This document shows positions 13,331 through 25,589 of a stretch of DNA of 64,000 nucleotides, one piece after another (position 1 is the stretch's first letter; every line of letters starts with the position of its first letter). The DNA comes from Casuarius casuarius. Lineage: Eukaryota; Chordata; Aves; Casuariiformes; Casuariidae. A program made the position numbers and the translations under genes. The stretch is taken from contig PTFA01000056.1 of assembly GCA_003342895.1 (NCBI GenBank), positions 372,001 through 436,000 on the forward strand, in the 5' to 3' direction. The notes under the pieces were generated by a model. The model searched no databases. It saw only the letters and a list, made by a program, of their open reading frames with translations, and was not told where the DNA came from.

Positions 13331-14328
13331 AATTACATCTGAATTTAAAATATTTTGATTATCATTTTTATCTAACAAATTCTCCTTTTTACTTTGTCTT
13401 CTATATGTCCCAGTAAAGCAGCATCCAGGGAATTTAGGGCCTGAAGATGAAATTCTGCATCAAGGCATTACTGAGTTTCCAAAAATGCTCTCCAGAGAAC
13501 AAACTGAATCAATCTAGAATCAACAAACAGTGCAGTTAATTAATGAGTACACCATAAGGGAGCTTTTTTAAACAATGTTGACTGCTGCTGCCTCAGGACC
13601 AATAGCACCAGAAGTTATTGCTACTTTCAAAGAAGCGATTCTTAGGGTTCCCTCAAGGCACCTTTTGCTTACATTAGCTATTTACTACAACTTTTCCTCT
13701 TATTTGCACCCTGGGGAAAGTATACTTATTTGCTAAATTACTTTTTAAGTGATGCTTCTTCATGCCAGTAGCCTGAGGTATATCAGTGAAGATGCTACAG
13801 CGTAAATAATAGCAGAAACAACTGAGCTGCTTTACGGAAATGTGCAAGGAAAACCTTTGAGCTAGACACCTCCCAAGCAGCGTTTCCAAGACAGCAATCT
13901 GAATTTGGAGGGCTGGGGAGGTGCGTGGGACTGAACACCCAGCCAGCTGAACGACACAGGTGGATACAGTCCCGCTGAAATGCAGGCTCCACGGGGTGAG
14001 GAACCTTGCAGATCACTCTGGGGGATGAGGGCAGGCTAATTCAGAAAATGTCAGATTTCTGGCCACTGTGCAAAGGCATTTCACTAGCAAAGCTGAATCA
14101 GTCTTAGGAAAGCAGTGCTTGTTTGCACCAGGTGAGACTCTGGCTAATAGACTGTGCCCCTAACCATAATCAAAATGACCTGTTATGTTCCAACTATAGC
14201 CTCTCTTTGAAAAATGCCCAACCAAAAGAATATTAAAAACATGACTACATTTTTTTAAGGTCACCGTGCTATATAATGACAGTGCAGTGATTACTTTTCA
14301 TGCGTTGCTGTTGGAATTTCCCTTTCAG
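13331..14328. other. Noncoding stretch, possible second conserved block near 13500-13670
   Basis: About 13500-13670 has similar complex AT-rich texture to the preceding block (AGTTAATTAATGAG and CTGCTGCTGCC words) and may belong to the same regulatory element. The remainder has short ORFs on the minus strand (13674-14016) with no recognisable product. Confidence 0.35.
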
Positions 14329-14397
14329 ACCATTCTGTTGAAGAGGGGAAAAATTATCTGCAATAGGAGGCTGCGTTTACCAAACACCCTTCAGAAG
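14329..14397 (+). other. Candidate 69-nt exon
   Basis: A pyrimidine-containing acceptor ending in CCCTTTCAG directly precedes 14329, and a near-perfect donor, CAGAAG|GTAAGT, follows 14397. The enclosed 69 nt is a multiple of three and stays open in the frame of the flanking ORF (23 codons, rich in Leu, Lys and Arg); another frame contains a stop. Both splice sites are good, but such pairs also occur by chance in 64 kb. It could be an exon of a noncoding RNA or of a gene whose other exons lie outside the window. No protein family was recognised. Confidence 0.25.
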
Positions 14398-17255
14398 GTA
14401 AGTCTGGTAAGACCATCACGTTCTTGCGCAATGATCTCTTCTTGGCACAGCTGTGTGATAAGAGTTTAAACAGTTCTTAAGTGAGGTTAAACAGTCACTG
14501 GCATAGGGTAAAACTGTGTTCATGTAGTAAGATTCAGATGTTAGATGGATTGCTGAAATTTCTTTTTAAAGGCCCAGGCTGGCAACTGTGCTTACCTCAG
14601 ACATGCTTTCAGCTCCTCTAACTGTGATGGCATCTGTCGATCACCCAATTTCAAGTGCCCCATAAAGAGAAATGGTAAAAATACTAAGTTTGAGTGGCAG
14701 CATTATATATCAATAAGTGCTGGAGACTGTACAAGCAATGGGCAGGGCAATAATCAGTTGGTACTACTGACTGGATCTTGCTGGAAGGTATTCCAGTCTT
14801 CATATGGTTTTACTAACACTTATTGCAAATTATCACTACTATAAATATTTCAGTGTGAACTCACTCATCTAAAATAACCCCTAAAAATTAGGAATGAATG
14901 TTGTTCAGGATAATGGAACGGAGAGTAAAAAGGTATTTTTATTCTTGCTACAGCACTTTAGATAAATGCCTAATATCCGCATGAACAAAGTGAGGTTTTG
15001 TAGGGCCGAAAAAAAAAAAAAGATTAACTGCTGTGAAATTGGGAGTGAAGCTGGAGAAGGCTGTGTCTTTCTGGAGCATTTTCTCTGCAAAGGGAAGAAG
15101 CCAATAGGAAGAGAAAGGATCCTGCAAAATGCATCCTTCACTCCCAGAGAAGACAATGAAATCTGCCACCGGTAGGGCTAATGCTATCTAAAACAGTAAG
15201 CTAAACTCAGTCATTTAATTCTCTTACGTTTATGTCTGGTTTTGTTAATTTACTGCAAACTCTAACGGGCTTTTGCAGCACAGGCACCATGACAGGGTGT
15301 GACCCTGGCAGCAGCCATCTGCTAGGAGGGAAAGACCTCTTGTCACCAGGCATGTGAGCCTTGTGCAGCCAGCAGCCAAGAGTGACTTGTTTCTTCTGAG
15401 CTCCTCCTGGCATTGTTCTTATTTATTTGTTAATCTATTTATTTATTTATTTTGAACCAGTTTCTCTAACCTAGTGCTGCTGTGCACAGTGTATGCTGAA
15501 GAAGTTTTGCCTGGGGAATCTGGCGGGCCGAACAACAGTAGATAGCTTCAGGCTCTATCTCAATGTGCTGGTTCTCTGGCAGGTTTGGCTGCGGTGAAAG
15601 GTTTGCAGAAATTACCATTTCCTTCTTCAGTTGTTTCAGGGCCAGTTTTGCTCACTTCAGATTGCAGTTGCTTCATTCTTGATAACAGGGAGCAACTTAT
15701 AATTGTGTTTCTAATATTATTATATTTTAGCTGGTTAAGAACTTAGAGCAAAATCTATAGATTGCTCTTATATGAAAGAAGAAAAATGGAACAGAAGTGT
15801 GTAGTGAGGTGAAAAGCTGAAGTGCTTCCATTTAAAACAAACAGAAAACCCCATTAGGTTTGTACTGTTACTAGTGATGGTTCTGATTTCAGTCAGCTCT
15901 CAGACCACCTTCATGGAGCAGTTTGTATGTGATGTTTTTAATTTTTCAGTAATAAATTGTGCTCTCCTCCCCCACAAATCTCCTATATACGTTTTCTTTA
16001 TACTTAAAGGATGTGACTTCAAACCAGACATACTCATGCTAAGCCTTTTTATAAGCTACATGTTTTGTGTCAAATACAATGTTAATTTATATTTGGCATT
16101 GACACGTTGAATATTGCCTCAGTGGAAAAAGTGGGTCTTCTCTATATATACAGGATCTTGTTCCTCGATATATAGTGAAAAAGGTGGCCTAGAGATATGT
16201 GTCAGACTGTTGCATGCAAAAGTTGGAGGAGATATTTTACTCGTTGTCTTATGCAATATTCTAGTAATTAGAGCCACTGAAGTCCTGGAACAGAATAACA
16301 TTTCTGTTTTGCAAAAAAAGTGGTTGTCAGTAACTACTTTTGTTTGTGTCATTACTGTATTAGGCAAATTACAGTATTGGCTGAGTATTCTGATGACCAA
16401 AATCCAGCTCTGATTTAATAAATGATTGCTCTTAATTTTTGCAAATTAAATATTGCACCTTAGAAAAAACAGATCTTTTCAGCTCATGGATATTATGTCA
16501 TGGAAGTGGGTCTACAGAGAGCAGTCCTGACAAAGGGTATCAACTAATACTAGTGAATCAAGATGAGCGTGGTGATATACATGTTCTGTCATGATCTGTA
16601 CTCAGACTATACGTTCAGTTTTTCATAGATGCCAGCTAATCACCAGGACAAGGCACTGCGCTTGAACCTCTGAGGTGGATGTGAAGGCGTCCGTATTCAA
16701 GCATCAAATCACTCAGAATTCCTACAATGTGAAGGAGACTATTGACAACATGTTTGTAGCATCATCTGCTATACTGTCTGGTCTTTTTATAGCTCAAAAG
16801 TCCCACCTCAGCTTCTCCAGCCTCCCACAATGAACCTGATCTGCTTCATGTTCCCAGATCCTTGCTTTCTCTACCACTGGATGTGGCCCTGTCATCTCTT
16901 TTATAAGAAGGGCTGTAATGGGTTGACTTGTTCCAAATGCTATGAGCTGTACTTCTGCCTCACTGTGTTCCTCGGCCTAAAGGCTTGGAAAAGTGCTTCT
17001 TTTATGTATAATTTGGCCAACTAATCCAACTTGCTTTGTGGTGGGCCTGGTTCTCTAAAATTACAAGTCAGTGTGCAGGGATGGTTTCCCCCCCCCTCAA
17101 GCTTCACCAGGAAACTGTCTACCTACTACCTTGCTTGCACCATCCATTTCTGGAAATATAGTCTCTGCCCTTCCCTGACCAAGATAACTATATCTGACGT
17201 GCAAAATTCATCTAATGCTTCTTGAAGGGGTCAGACTTAGGAACTGTTATTAACC
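14398..17255. other. Noncoding stretch, no gene recognised
   Basis: Mostly AT-rich sequence with a TTTA simple repeat at 15421-15453. ORFs at 15874-16110 and 16114-16413 are hydrophobic but show no family resemblance. No transposon was recognised. Confidence 0.5.
15421..15453. repeat. (TTTA)n simple repeat
   Basis: ATTT/TTTA units with one interruption are visible directly. Confidence 0.85.
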
Positions 17256-17306
17256 TGTGTGTGTTTGTGTACATATACATATGCGTATGTGTATATATAT
17301 GTATGG
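17256..17306. repeat. GT/AT-rich microsatellite
   Basis: Alternating GT, then ACAT and GTAT words, and finally TATATATAT form a degenerate purine-pyrimidine alternating tract. Confidence 0.85.
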
Positions 17307-20300
17307 CTCTGAAAGTCAGGTACCTAAAAGCTAGCTATGAACCTGGATCCAGTGCCAGATCCTACATGAATAGCTAGTGTTTTGCAAATATTGGAGTACA
17401 TAAGGATTTGGTTCTTGATTGAACCCAAATTCTAGATTCCTCCACAACTCACTGAGGTTCTGAAAATTTTTCTCCGAAGTCTGTGGCCTCAGGGCTCCTA
17501 CTGGATGATTGCACCATGTGGCAGTCTCATTTCTGAAGTGCTGACCTGGCATGAGCTCAGTCAATGGGTTCAAATTCTCTAAAAAATTTCTGAACACTGG
17601 TCTTTGTACCAGCAGGTTTTGTGACAGATCAGGTATTATCTATATATGCCGCTGTAATTGCTTGTTAAATCAGGCATCATCTAGCCTCCCGCAGCTGACA
17701 CAGAGCTACATAAAAGTACATGTACAGAATAAAATCTGTATTCTGATTAATTTGACAGGCAGTTGTTGAGTCCACACTTCATCCAGGTCAAACTTGTGTT
17801 AGTGGTACGAAGGACTGTGGAACACAATCTCTACTATGCTCTTGGTGAAATTTTGGGGGGAAATGTCACTGTTTCTAATGCCAGTTCAGCCAAATCAGTG
17901 GAAGATCGTGTATAGTTTAAGGTGTAATGAACTAATGTCTTTCAATGACTGGTGTAACCTGACTATGAATATTGGCACACAGTTAGAGAGCCTCTAACTA
18001 GAACTTAGAAAATTCTTGAAAAAACCTGAGCTATCAAGCACCATGACACTTCTGCAACATGTATCATTGTAGTCTGGATTCTAGAAGGGTGATTTATAAA
18101 GTTGGATCATTTGGGGATGAGCAACAGAGCCTGGGACTGCTAACTTCTGTGTAGTCCTTTTCAGTAACCACTTGGCAAAAAGTTTTGAGTGTTCTTGCAG
18201 ATTTTTTTTCTCCTACAACATCAGAATGTTTAAGCATCATGGTTGCAAGGGTTTGAAATCCTGTTTGCAAGTCAAACTGTTTCAAAGTAGCCCTGAGGGG
18301 AAGGAAAACAAATATTCCCCTAACCTTCATTCTAATTATATCAGTCATTAAAATACAAGGAATAAAGAAGTGTTTATTAAAATTCCCTTCTGTTGATAGT
18401 TCCTCTTTATAGTGTGATTCATACTGATGGATGTTAAGTGGAAAAGTCTTTGTGGAAGGGAGGAGGAGAATGCTTATGAATTGGGATCAATTAACCAAAT
18501 ATTTTTAAATATTCAGATACTCCCTACAATCTTTATACTGTATGTAGTCAGAGCATCTATTTTAAGAACACATTTCCATTGCAATTATCTTTGACTGCCC
18601 AGCTTTGCACAGTCCACGTAAATGCGCAGTCCTGATGAGATGATAGTGTATTTGATAGTTGCTCACTAAGATCCAGCCCTGACACTATACACTTTTTAGA
18701 TAAGCAAACAGGAAGAATAGAAATGTCTGTTTCCTTCTGAATACTTAATATCCCTTTGCCAAAAGAAATATTGATTCAGTAACTGTAAGTAAATTAGGTT
18801 AACTTTGAGATTATTAGTACAACTGTCTCATATATCAAACAATGGAGCAAACTTCTCTTTACGGGGTAGTGGGGGGGGGGCTGAAATGGAAGGGGTTCTG
18901 CTCTGGGTTGCTGTAGTTTCTTTGCAGGGCTTTTCTTTTTTCCTACCCTGCAGGTTTCACGGTGGGCTTCAGAGCAGATGTAACTATGCTGAGTTTGTGA
19001 CCTAAGTGATTATTATATTGGGTTCAAAATGTCCACACTGTGCTTTGAAAAGTCTGATTTCAGGTTATCCAGTGGTCCATAAGGGCTACAAGAAGAGCAA
19101 GGATGTTCTGCATTTTAGCAAAAATCTGCACCTGAGTGGAGACTTCTCTATAAATTACATGGCTGGTGGTGGCGTTTGTATCTGATTATGATCTTGGACT
19201 CCTATTTAAATGATGATAGTGTGTGATAAGTAGACTCAGAGCAGGCTGGTACACTGTTTCCCTTTCTCTAGGCTCTTCATGATGGTGATTAGAACAGGCT
19301 ATTGATCTCAATTTCTACCGTATTTTATTACAGAAGAAGTTGGATCTGGAAGCCTTTACTGGATTCAGTTGTCATTCTGTCATCCTCAAAGGATATGCTT
19401 TGTTATAAATAAGAGTTGCAAAATACTAAGGACTTTGACATTTACTTTCAAGGTGATTTCTATTTGATTGCACCTTTGCTTTCATAATTCACAGAAATGA
19501 AAATTGATTGTCATAAAGGTTTAGAATACTAATATTTTTAAACAATAGGTATGTCTGGAAAAAGTGGCAGCTTGGTTTGGTGTACTTTGCTCATCTGATA
19601 TAGACCGTAATGATTGACTTTCTTATCTTGGTGTTCATGCCACAAGGCCTCCAGCTGACTTGCAGAATGATTCTGTTATAAGCAAAAAGAAGTAGTCAGA
19701 GCAGTCAACATAGGACTAAGGAGCTCTGGCTCTCAGAGGTGCTGTACTGTACATCTCCACTGTACACCACCTGTCTACCTTTGTATGGAAGTACACATGC
19801 ACATTGTTCTTGATGAACATGATGGTGATAGCATAAGCTATTGATGTCATCCTCCTAAGTTGGGGAATTATAGCAAGTATACCAGGTTACCGAGGCTTGT
19901 GAGAAATTCAGGTCACACCTGACACAAGCAAGATGAAGGAGATGACTTCTGGGAAGCAGCGTATCCCAGCAGTAAAAGAGAGAGACAGAGAACAAGCTCC
20001 TTAAGCTGCTGAGCTCTGGAGGCTCCACGGTATACAAGTGTCAAGTGATATCTTGAACTCTGTCATGTTTTGTGGCTGTGAGCATGAAGACCATTTAGAG
20101 TGAAAAGAGCACAACAAGAACATCAAGTGTAGAGCTGGTTGTGTGAAAACAGATTGTTCAGGGAGCAGGTGGGAAGGAAAGGGGGCCAAGCACCTTAACC
20201 CCACTTCAAGCATGTCTGCTGCTCCAGCAGCAGAAGGCAGCTGTAACCTGGATGAGTCCCCAGGCAACACAGAGCTGCTGTGCTGACACAGAGCTCCCTT

Positions 20301-20693
20301 ATCACTAGGGTGTAGGCTGAAACTGCTGAAGCATCCCTGTTACATTACAGTATTCATCTTCATTCAATAAACAGATCAAATTATTTCCTCTATTGTGCCT
20401 AACATATCAAAATAGGTAAAGAGTGGGCTGCTACAACAACAGACACTGAGAGATTGAAATTCTGCTGAGTTGCATGCTATAGAAGAATACTGAGACCGAA
20501 ATGAGAAGCTGGTTTCTGTATCTAGCCTTCCAGAGTTCTTCAGGAAATGTATCTTATCTGATTTAGGAGAACATTGCAGATTCATTTGTTTTTCATTTGT
20601 ATCTGTTTTTCCTTAACAGGAAAAAAAGATTTGATTCTATATTTCTATTTTAAAAACAAAGCTAGCAAATCAGCTAATACTAGTATTATTGGT
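17307..20693. other. Noncoding stretch, no gene recognised
   Basis: A G10 run lies at 18871-18880. Two short segments at about 19248-19305 and 19790-19850 share GTACAC, then ATGATGGTGAT and CTATTGAT in the same order, which suggests an old local duplication but could be chance. ORFs here are short and unrecognised. Confidence 0.45.
18871..18880. repeat. G10 homopolymer
   Basis: Ten consecutive G are visible directly. Confidence 0.95.
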
Positions 20694-20773
20694 ATCTGTT
20701 CTGTTTGTCTAGTAGGCTTGCTTTTGAAAACTCTTATCTTGTCTAGCAAGCCTACTAGACAAACAGAACAGAT
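20694..20773. repeat. Perfect 29-bp inverted repeat with 22-nt loop
   Basis: The arms at 20694-20722 and 20745-20773 are exact reverse complements over all 29 positions, separated by 22 nt (20723-20744). Perfect symmetry ends at a T/T pair outside. The four bases just before the right arm extend it as TTGTCTAG, the same word found inside the left arm (around 20705-20712). That is consistent with a template-switch origin in which nearby sequence was copied in reverse complement. Transcribed on either strand it would form a long perfect hairpin. A microRNA precursor is possible but not specifically supported; miRNA stems usually carry mismatches. No target-site duplication of a MITE was apparent. 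Confidence 0.95.
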
Positions 20774-21784
20774 TCTTGGTCCACAGCGAGTAATGCCAAC
20801 CTGAAAAGCTGCTGATTTGCAGCAGCTTATTTCATGTCTTGCTGAACCTCATGTCTTTTGCCTCTAAAATCTGCCCTGTGTCTTTTTGCTGCAAAATGGG
20901 AAAAAAGGGTAAAGAATTTGGTTTGGACATGCTTTATTTTACTTTACTGATATTTTACTACAATTATTAAAGAATATATGGAGCCACACACACATTTTTC
21001 CATCATAATTCATAAACAGTGTTCCAGGTTTCAAAAAGTCAAAGCTGACTGGATAAAAATGGAGAAGCCTTACAGAAGAATCAAAAACTAAGGAAAAAGT
21101 GTCATGAAGACAAAATGCTTGAGTTTTTCAAAAGATGTAACTTGCCTCTAGAAACTAAGTTTCCACAGCTTGTTGAATCAAAAGTAAAGAAGCTTTGTTT
21201 TAAATAGGTAAGTCGTAGGTGCTGCTAGCTTTGACATTGATGCTAGTACACTCACGTCTAGCTGTGACAGAATCAATAGTGTTGTTTTGCACACAGCAGT
21301 ACAGTCTATAGAGTGACTTTGCCTTTTCAAAAGAGGGACCTAGTTCCTTAAAGGGTCTGGAAGAGACTTCCTTACTGACGCAGGTCAGATGCTATCCTAA
21401 AAAAAAAAAAAAAAAAAAATTAAAGGAATGGATATTTAGAAGCCCTACACAAATTGTGACTAATTTTTTTTTTTGAGGCTGTCATGCGAATCAGGCTTGC
21501 AGGGGGGTACTACTGTCTGCAACTAAATACATAAGGATCACAAATCAGTGGTTCAGACTCTGTTCTCTGATACTGTAAATGCATTTAAATCAGGGGTAAT
21601 GCTCCCCACTTGCACTGATTCCAGCAAAGCTGATTAAGAGGTTTGACCACTGCTAGATCTTATGGGAGCAATATGCAGCAAGTCACGTAAACTCAGTTTT
21701 GATTTCCGAAACAATACAGACACTATCTGCTTGATTCTGCTTGGAGCCTTATTTAGAAGGACACTTCAGGTTTTAAAAATCAAG
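20774..21784. other. Noncoding stretch with poly-A run and possible fossil repeat
   Basis: A 20-A run lies at 21400-21419. About 21555-21640 resembles, from memory, a sauropsid fossil repeat with the theme 'tgtaaat...ATCAGGGGTAATGCTCC'. The match is weak. No gene was recognised. Confidence 0.4.
21400..21419. repeat. Poly-A run (20 A)
   Basis: Twenty consecutive A are visible directly. No LINE or processed pseudogene body was recognised upstream of it, so it is treated as a plain homopolymer. Confidence 0.95.
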
Positions 21785-22125
21785 AGTAAAACTCAAACAA
21801 TGCAGTGTTACATGTATTTTGACAACTAAATATGACCTAATTTAAAATGTGAGTATAGAGGTACAAGCACCAGTTGCATTCACTAATTGCCTGCAGTCAA
21901 TGTTATTGCATGCGGAAAATTGACTAGTATGCCCAGTATAAATTATTGATGTACTCATATTGACTTATTCTGACTTTGATGGATAGAAAATGTGACACTA
22001 TTGTAATATGCATATTGTATTAATAACGTAACTAATCAAAGATAATTTTTAACAAACTCTGGCATAAGGCCTTAAATTATTGATGGAGAACAGTTTAGAG
22101 ATGGTTAGTGCATTAGTTGAATGTG
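21785..22125. promoter_or_regulatory. Candidate conserved noncoding element
   Basis: Complex AT-rich block with TATAAATTATTGATG, GTAATATGCATATTG (an octamer-like ATGCAT core) and CTAATCAAAGATAA (SOX/TCF-like) words and no simple repeats. It resembles a developmental enhancer. Conservation was not tested. Confidence 0.3.
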
Positions 22126-22659
22126 TTCATTTCGCTGACCATTTGGTCTGGTCCCATCTGCCACAAGTTGGTTTCCTCATCTCTCTAGAACCCATTCAGG
22201 TGCATTTGGAGCAGCTGGGATATTAGCTCTCTATGGAGAAATAAGATATCACCATGACTCGCCAATGCTCCCTGCAGTTCCATGCTCCCCAGTAGCCTCT
22301 TCAACAATAGGATAAGGCCCTTCTCAGTTCCAGGTCTAATAATTTAATCTCATAAAACAATGTAACTTAGTCCCTTGGAGACCCTTGCCTTATTAATAAA
22401 AAATGCAGGCATACAATTTGCATTGTTACATAGACATTCTTCATACTGCTTTTTTTATTCTGTCAAAAGCTTTTGGAAAAACCTTAATAGAGAGAGACCT
22501 ATTCAAGGAAATAATGTGGCCATTTGAGTTATTTGTCTTAGGATTAGAGCATGAAAATGAGGAAAAGGTGGGGATGAGGTGGAAGAGAGAGGGAGGTTAC
22601 TCCTTTAAAGGAGGTCTTTTTCTTTTATTCTTTAGTTAAACAATGCCAGAAAAGAGTAT

Positions 22660-22965
22660 GGATTGCAAAACGAGAAAAGCATACTTTTGAACCATCTTTG
22701 CAGTTAAACACCATACCAAATAGGCTATATTTGCTGAAAGACTTCTTGATGATAATAGCATCATTTAGCTATCTGCTGGACAGCAAACGAAGACAATGCA
22801 TAATGTGGATCTAAACGCTAAGATGAGCGACTTCCCACAACTCTTACTTTGGTTTTGTGGTGCAAATTGGCCATCCGCATTATGCAGTGTTTGCGAGCTG
22901 TGTCCATTTCCAGACATGTTTTAAGTTAGAAGCTGCTTGTTTATTGTTAATACTGAAATAGCACA
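22660..22965. promoter_or_regulatory. Candidate conserved noncoding element with internal dyad
   Basis: The block is repeat-free and of even composition. It contains a bipartite inverted repeat. GCAAAC (22783-22788) and TGCATAATGTGGAT (22797-22810) face ATCCGCATTATGCA (22873-22886) and GTTTGC (22889-22894). The long arm pair matches at 13 of 14 positions, the exception being a G-T pair. It could be a structured RNA, two oppositely oriented binding sites for an octamer-type factor, or an old inverted duplication. Confidence 0.35.
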
Positions 22966-24479
22966 TTACAGGGTTTTACTGTGCCTCTTGAGAGGAATGT
23001 CAGGATGAAATGAATGCCTGGAAGCTTAAAGAAAACGTTACCTGAATGCGAACATCTTTTGAAAGGGAATACTCCTTGTTACCAAATTTCACTTGGGGTT
23101 GTCAGAAATGCTGCTTGTTAGTAGACAGCCTAGTAGAGCTCCCCACACTCCCCATCCACCCTGCAGTTTTGCTGCTGTGCGCTGACTTTGAAGAAGCCTA
23201 CATTTTCTGAGACCAGTTTTTAGCCTAGGCAAGTCCTCTTTATGCGGTCAGTCCTGCCACACTCCCACCTGGTCTTCTAGACTGGATCAGCTTATCCTGT
23301 CCTCGGCCCACTGAAGCAGCACTTCATCTGCTTGGGCTGGGTCTCTGCCTTAGTATATAGTGTGCTATATGGGTTTCGATAATTACCAGCAGCAATTAAG
23401 GCACAAGTTAGAGGATAAAATCAGTCACTGGATGAGCAAAAAGAGAAGTCAAAGAACTCTTTGACTACTGGTGCCGAAAGATGTATTATTCTTGCATTCC
23501 CATAGTCAGAGAGCATGTGATTTCACTTACTCTTCCTTTCGGTAGGGTGCAATTATTGTCCTCACCAAAACAGAATGAGGCCTGAACAAGTGGAGGAATT
23601 TCAGGAGTTACACATACAGCAAGTCACTGCTGTGATGACACAGACCCACGAGCTTGTGGTGAAAGTTATCTGGATTTTCCACATAGTTCCAAAAAATCAA
23701 GGGAAACAGTGTTTCTGTCTCTGTCCTCAGCTACCTTGCCTACTCTCTCCAAAACCAAACCAGAAATGCTCTCCAGAGCTCAGTTTTCTGTCCTAGTCAC
23801 AAGTGAGAGCTTATTAAGGGCACCTGAGAAATAGTACACACAGCCTATTGCAATGTGATTTGTCTCACATAACTTTTGTATAACAAAGGAAGCCATAATT
23901 AAGTTTCTAGTTTTCCAGCCCTAGGGGCACACGATGAGGTTGTTTGTAGTTCTCCAGCTCAGTAGTTTGCCGGAGCGAAAGCTGAACTACTTCCCTTCTT
24001 ACTGATAAAAACACCACATTTGGCTTCCTTGTTCTTGCCAGACAGGACAAACTCTCAGGACTTATAAAAGTACTTTTGAAGAACAGTTTTATTCTAAGTA
24101 TATTTGATGTATAAAATTATTCATTCTTTTTTTCTTTCTTTCTTTCTTTGTAAATGATACAAGGAGACTGTGTGCCATGAGACAGCAGAACTATAAAATT
24201 TTGGCTCACTATACTGTTCAGATCTCACCTGTTGAACACTGCTGTGATATCAGTATGTGATTTCAGGAAACATGGTACAAAGTACAGAAGGGACAAAAAA
24301 GTGTTTTCCTAGTGCTGCTGGCAAAATAGGTACTTATTTTGGTATTCTGACTGCTATAGAGCATATGATCTCAAACTGTTTCTTCCAGAAGAATTAAAAA
24401 TTGTCATGAGGCATTCTGCCTTCTTCCTGGATTTCATGGAAACAACTGGCTAAAATTCTGCACTCCCTTACCTCTCTGC
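22966..24479. other. Noncoding stretch, no gene recognised
   Basis: A TTTC simple repeat lies at 24126-24149. A 73-codon ORF at 23575-23796 is unremarkable. No transposon was recognised. Confidence 0.5.
24126..24149. repeat. (TTTC)n simple repeat
   Basis: A T-rich start followed by several TTTC units is visible directly. Confidence 0.85.
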
Positions 24480-25000
24480 TCGGCCTGGTGTTTAATCACA
24501 AACTCACCAGAGGAAACTCTTTTGCCCTTTAATTAAAGTATTGTTTATGCATTATTAATCTAGGTAGAGCAAAACATTCTGCAAAGATTTGAAATTAAGG
24601 ATGAAAGTCTTGTGGCAGATTTGTCAAAATTTACTTGAACCAAGACAGAGTTCGGACATTCTTGGTGTGAGTCAAAGAGTTTATCTATATTATTCATATG
24701 AAGTTATTAAACCCCCATATGATTTCACACACACAATATGAACAGCCTAATTGATGAAAAGGAGGTATAAAAGAGGCTGTACTTTTTCTGAAATATGTAT
24801 TTTTATGATTAAATTGTTTGTTTCTGTTAGCGAAATCTGTGTCTCTTGACTGTCTATCTGCATGCTTGAATTAGCTTATAGGAAATTTCTCATTGTAATG
24901 CAGATTAGTTTGTGGCTGGAGCTAGATTTATGCTCCTGCTATTTGTTCATGATGCCTTCCTCAAGCTATCAAAGCACAAGACAAGTCTGTTCCTGTTGTT
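24480..25000. promoter_or_regulatory. Candidate conserved noncoding element(s)
   Basis: Two enhancer-like patches lie at about 24490-24640 (TTTAATTAAAGTATTG, GCATTATTAATCTAGG) and 24840-25000 (GAATTAGC, CATTGTAATGCAGATTAG, the latter with an octamer-like ATGCAGAT). They are AT-rich, complex and lack repeats. The intervening sequence holds nothing specific. The call is inference from composition. Confidence 0.3.
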
Positions 25001-25589
25001 CGTTCCTGACTATAGTATTCATAGGGTAGCTTTCTAATCAGAGCTAAAACATTTTTGCAAGCCAGTGCTTGCAAAATAAAATTGAGGCTAGTTTTAAATA
25101 CCTTTATCTTTCTGATTGATCAATTAAATATCAATATCCAAAAAATACTGCCCACTCTCTATGTCTGAAAGATATTAAGATATCTCCCCATGGGAAAAAA
25201 AAACAACCTATTTTGATTCTTCAGGATTAGCAAATTGAATGGCATGTTCTGCATGCATTTAGGCTGTCCCTCACTAGGTAAATACAGCTTTTCTGTTGCT
25301 GTTTTTTTCTGTATATTAGAGGTATGGAAATAATGGGGGCTGGTAATGTGGGTTTAGGTATTGTGCCATGCAATGTTGCAGAGATTGCAGTGTCATGATC
25401 CATACAGCAATGTAATATAGAATTAAAGATATACCTAGGCAGGATTTATTTATCCATTTAGAGTGTCTAGAGTACCAGAACCTATTTAGGGGCATTGGTC
25501 CTCATTGGCACTCTGCTCTGCTGGGAAGGGCGATACTGGCTCTCTACATTTCACCATAGGTCTTAGCTGTCCTTCCTGCCCATGCAGCA

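Noticed and set aside
21400..21419. Poly-A tail of a processed pseudogene or LINE
   Set aside because: No recognisable retro-copy body or target-site duplication lies next to it.
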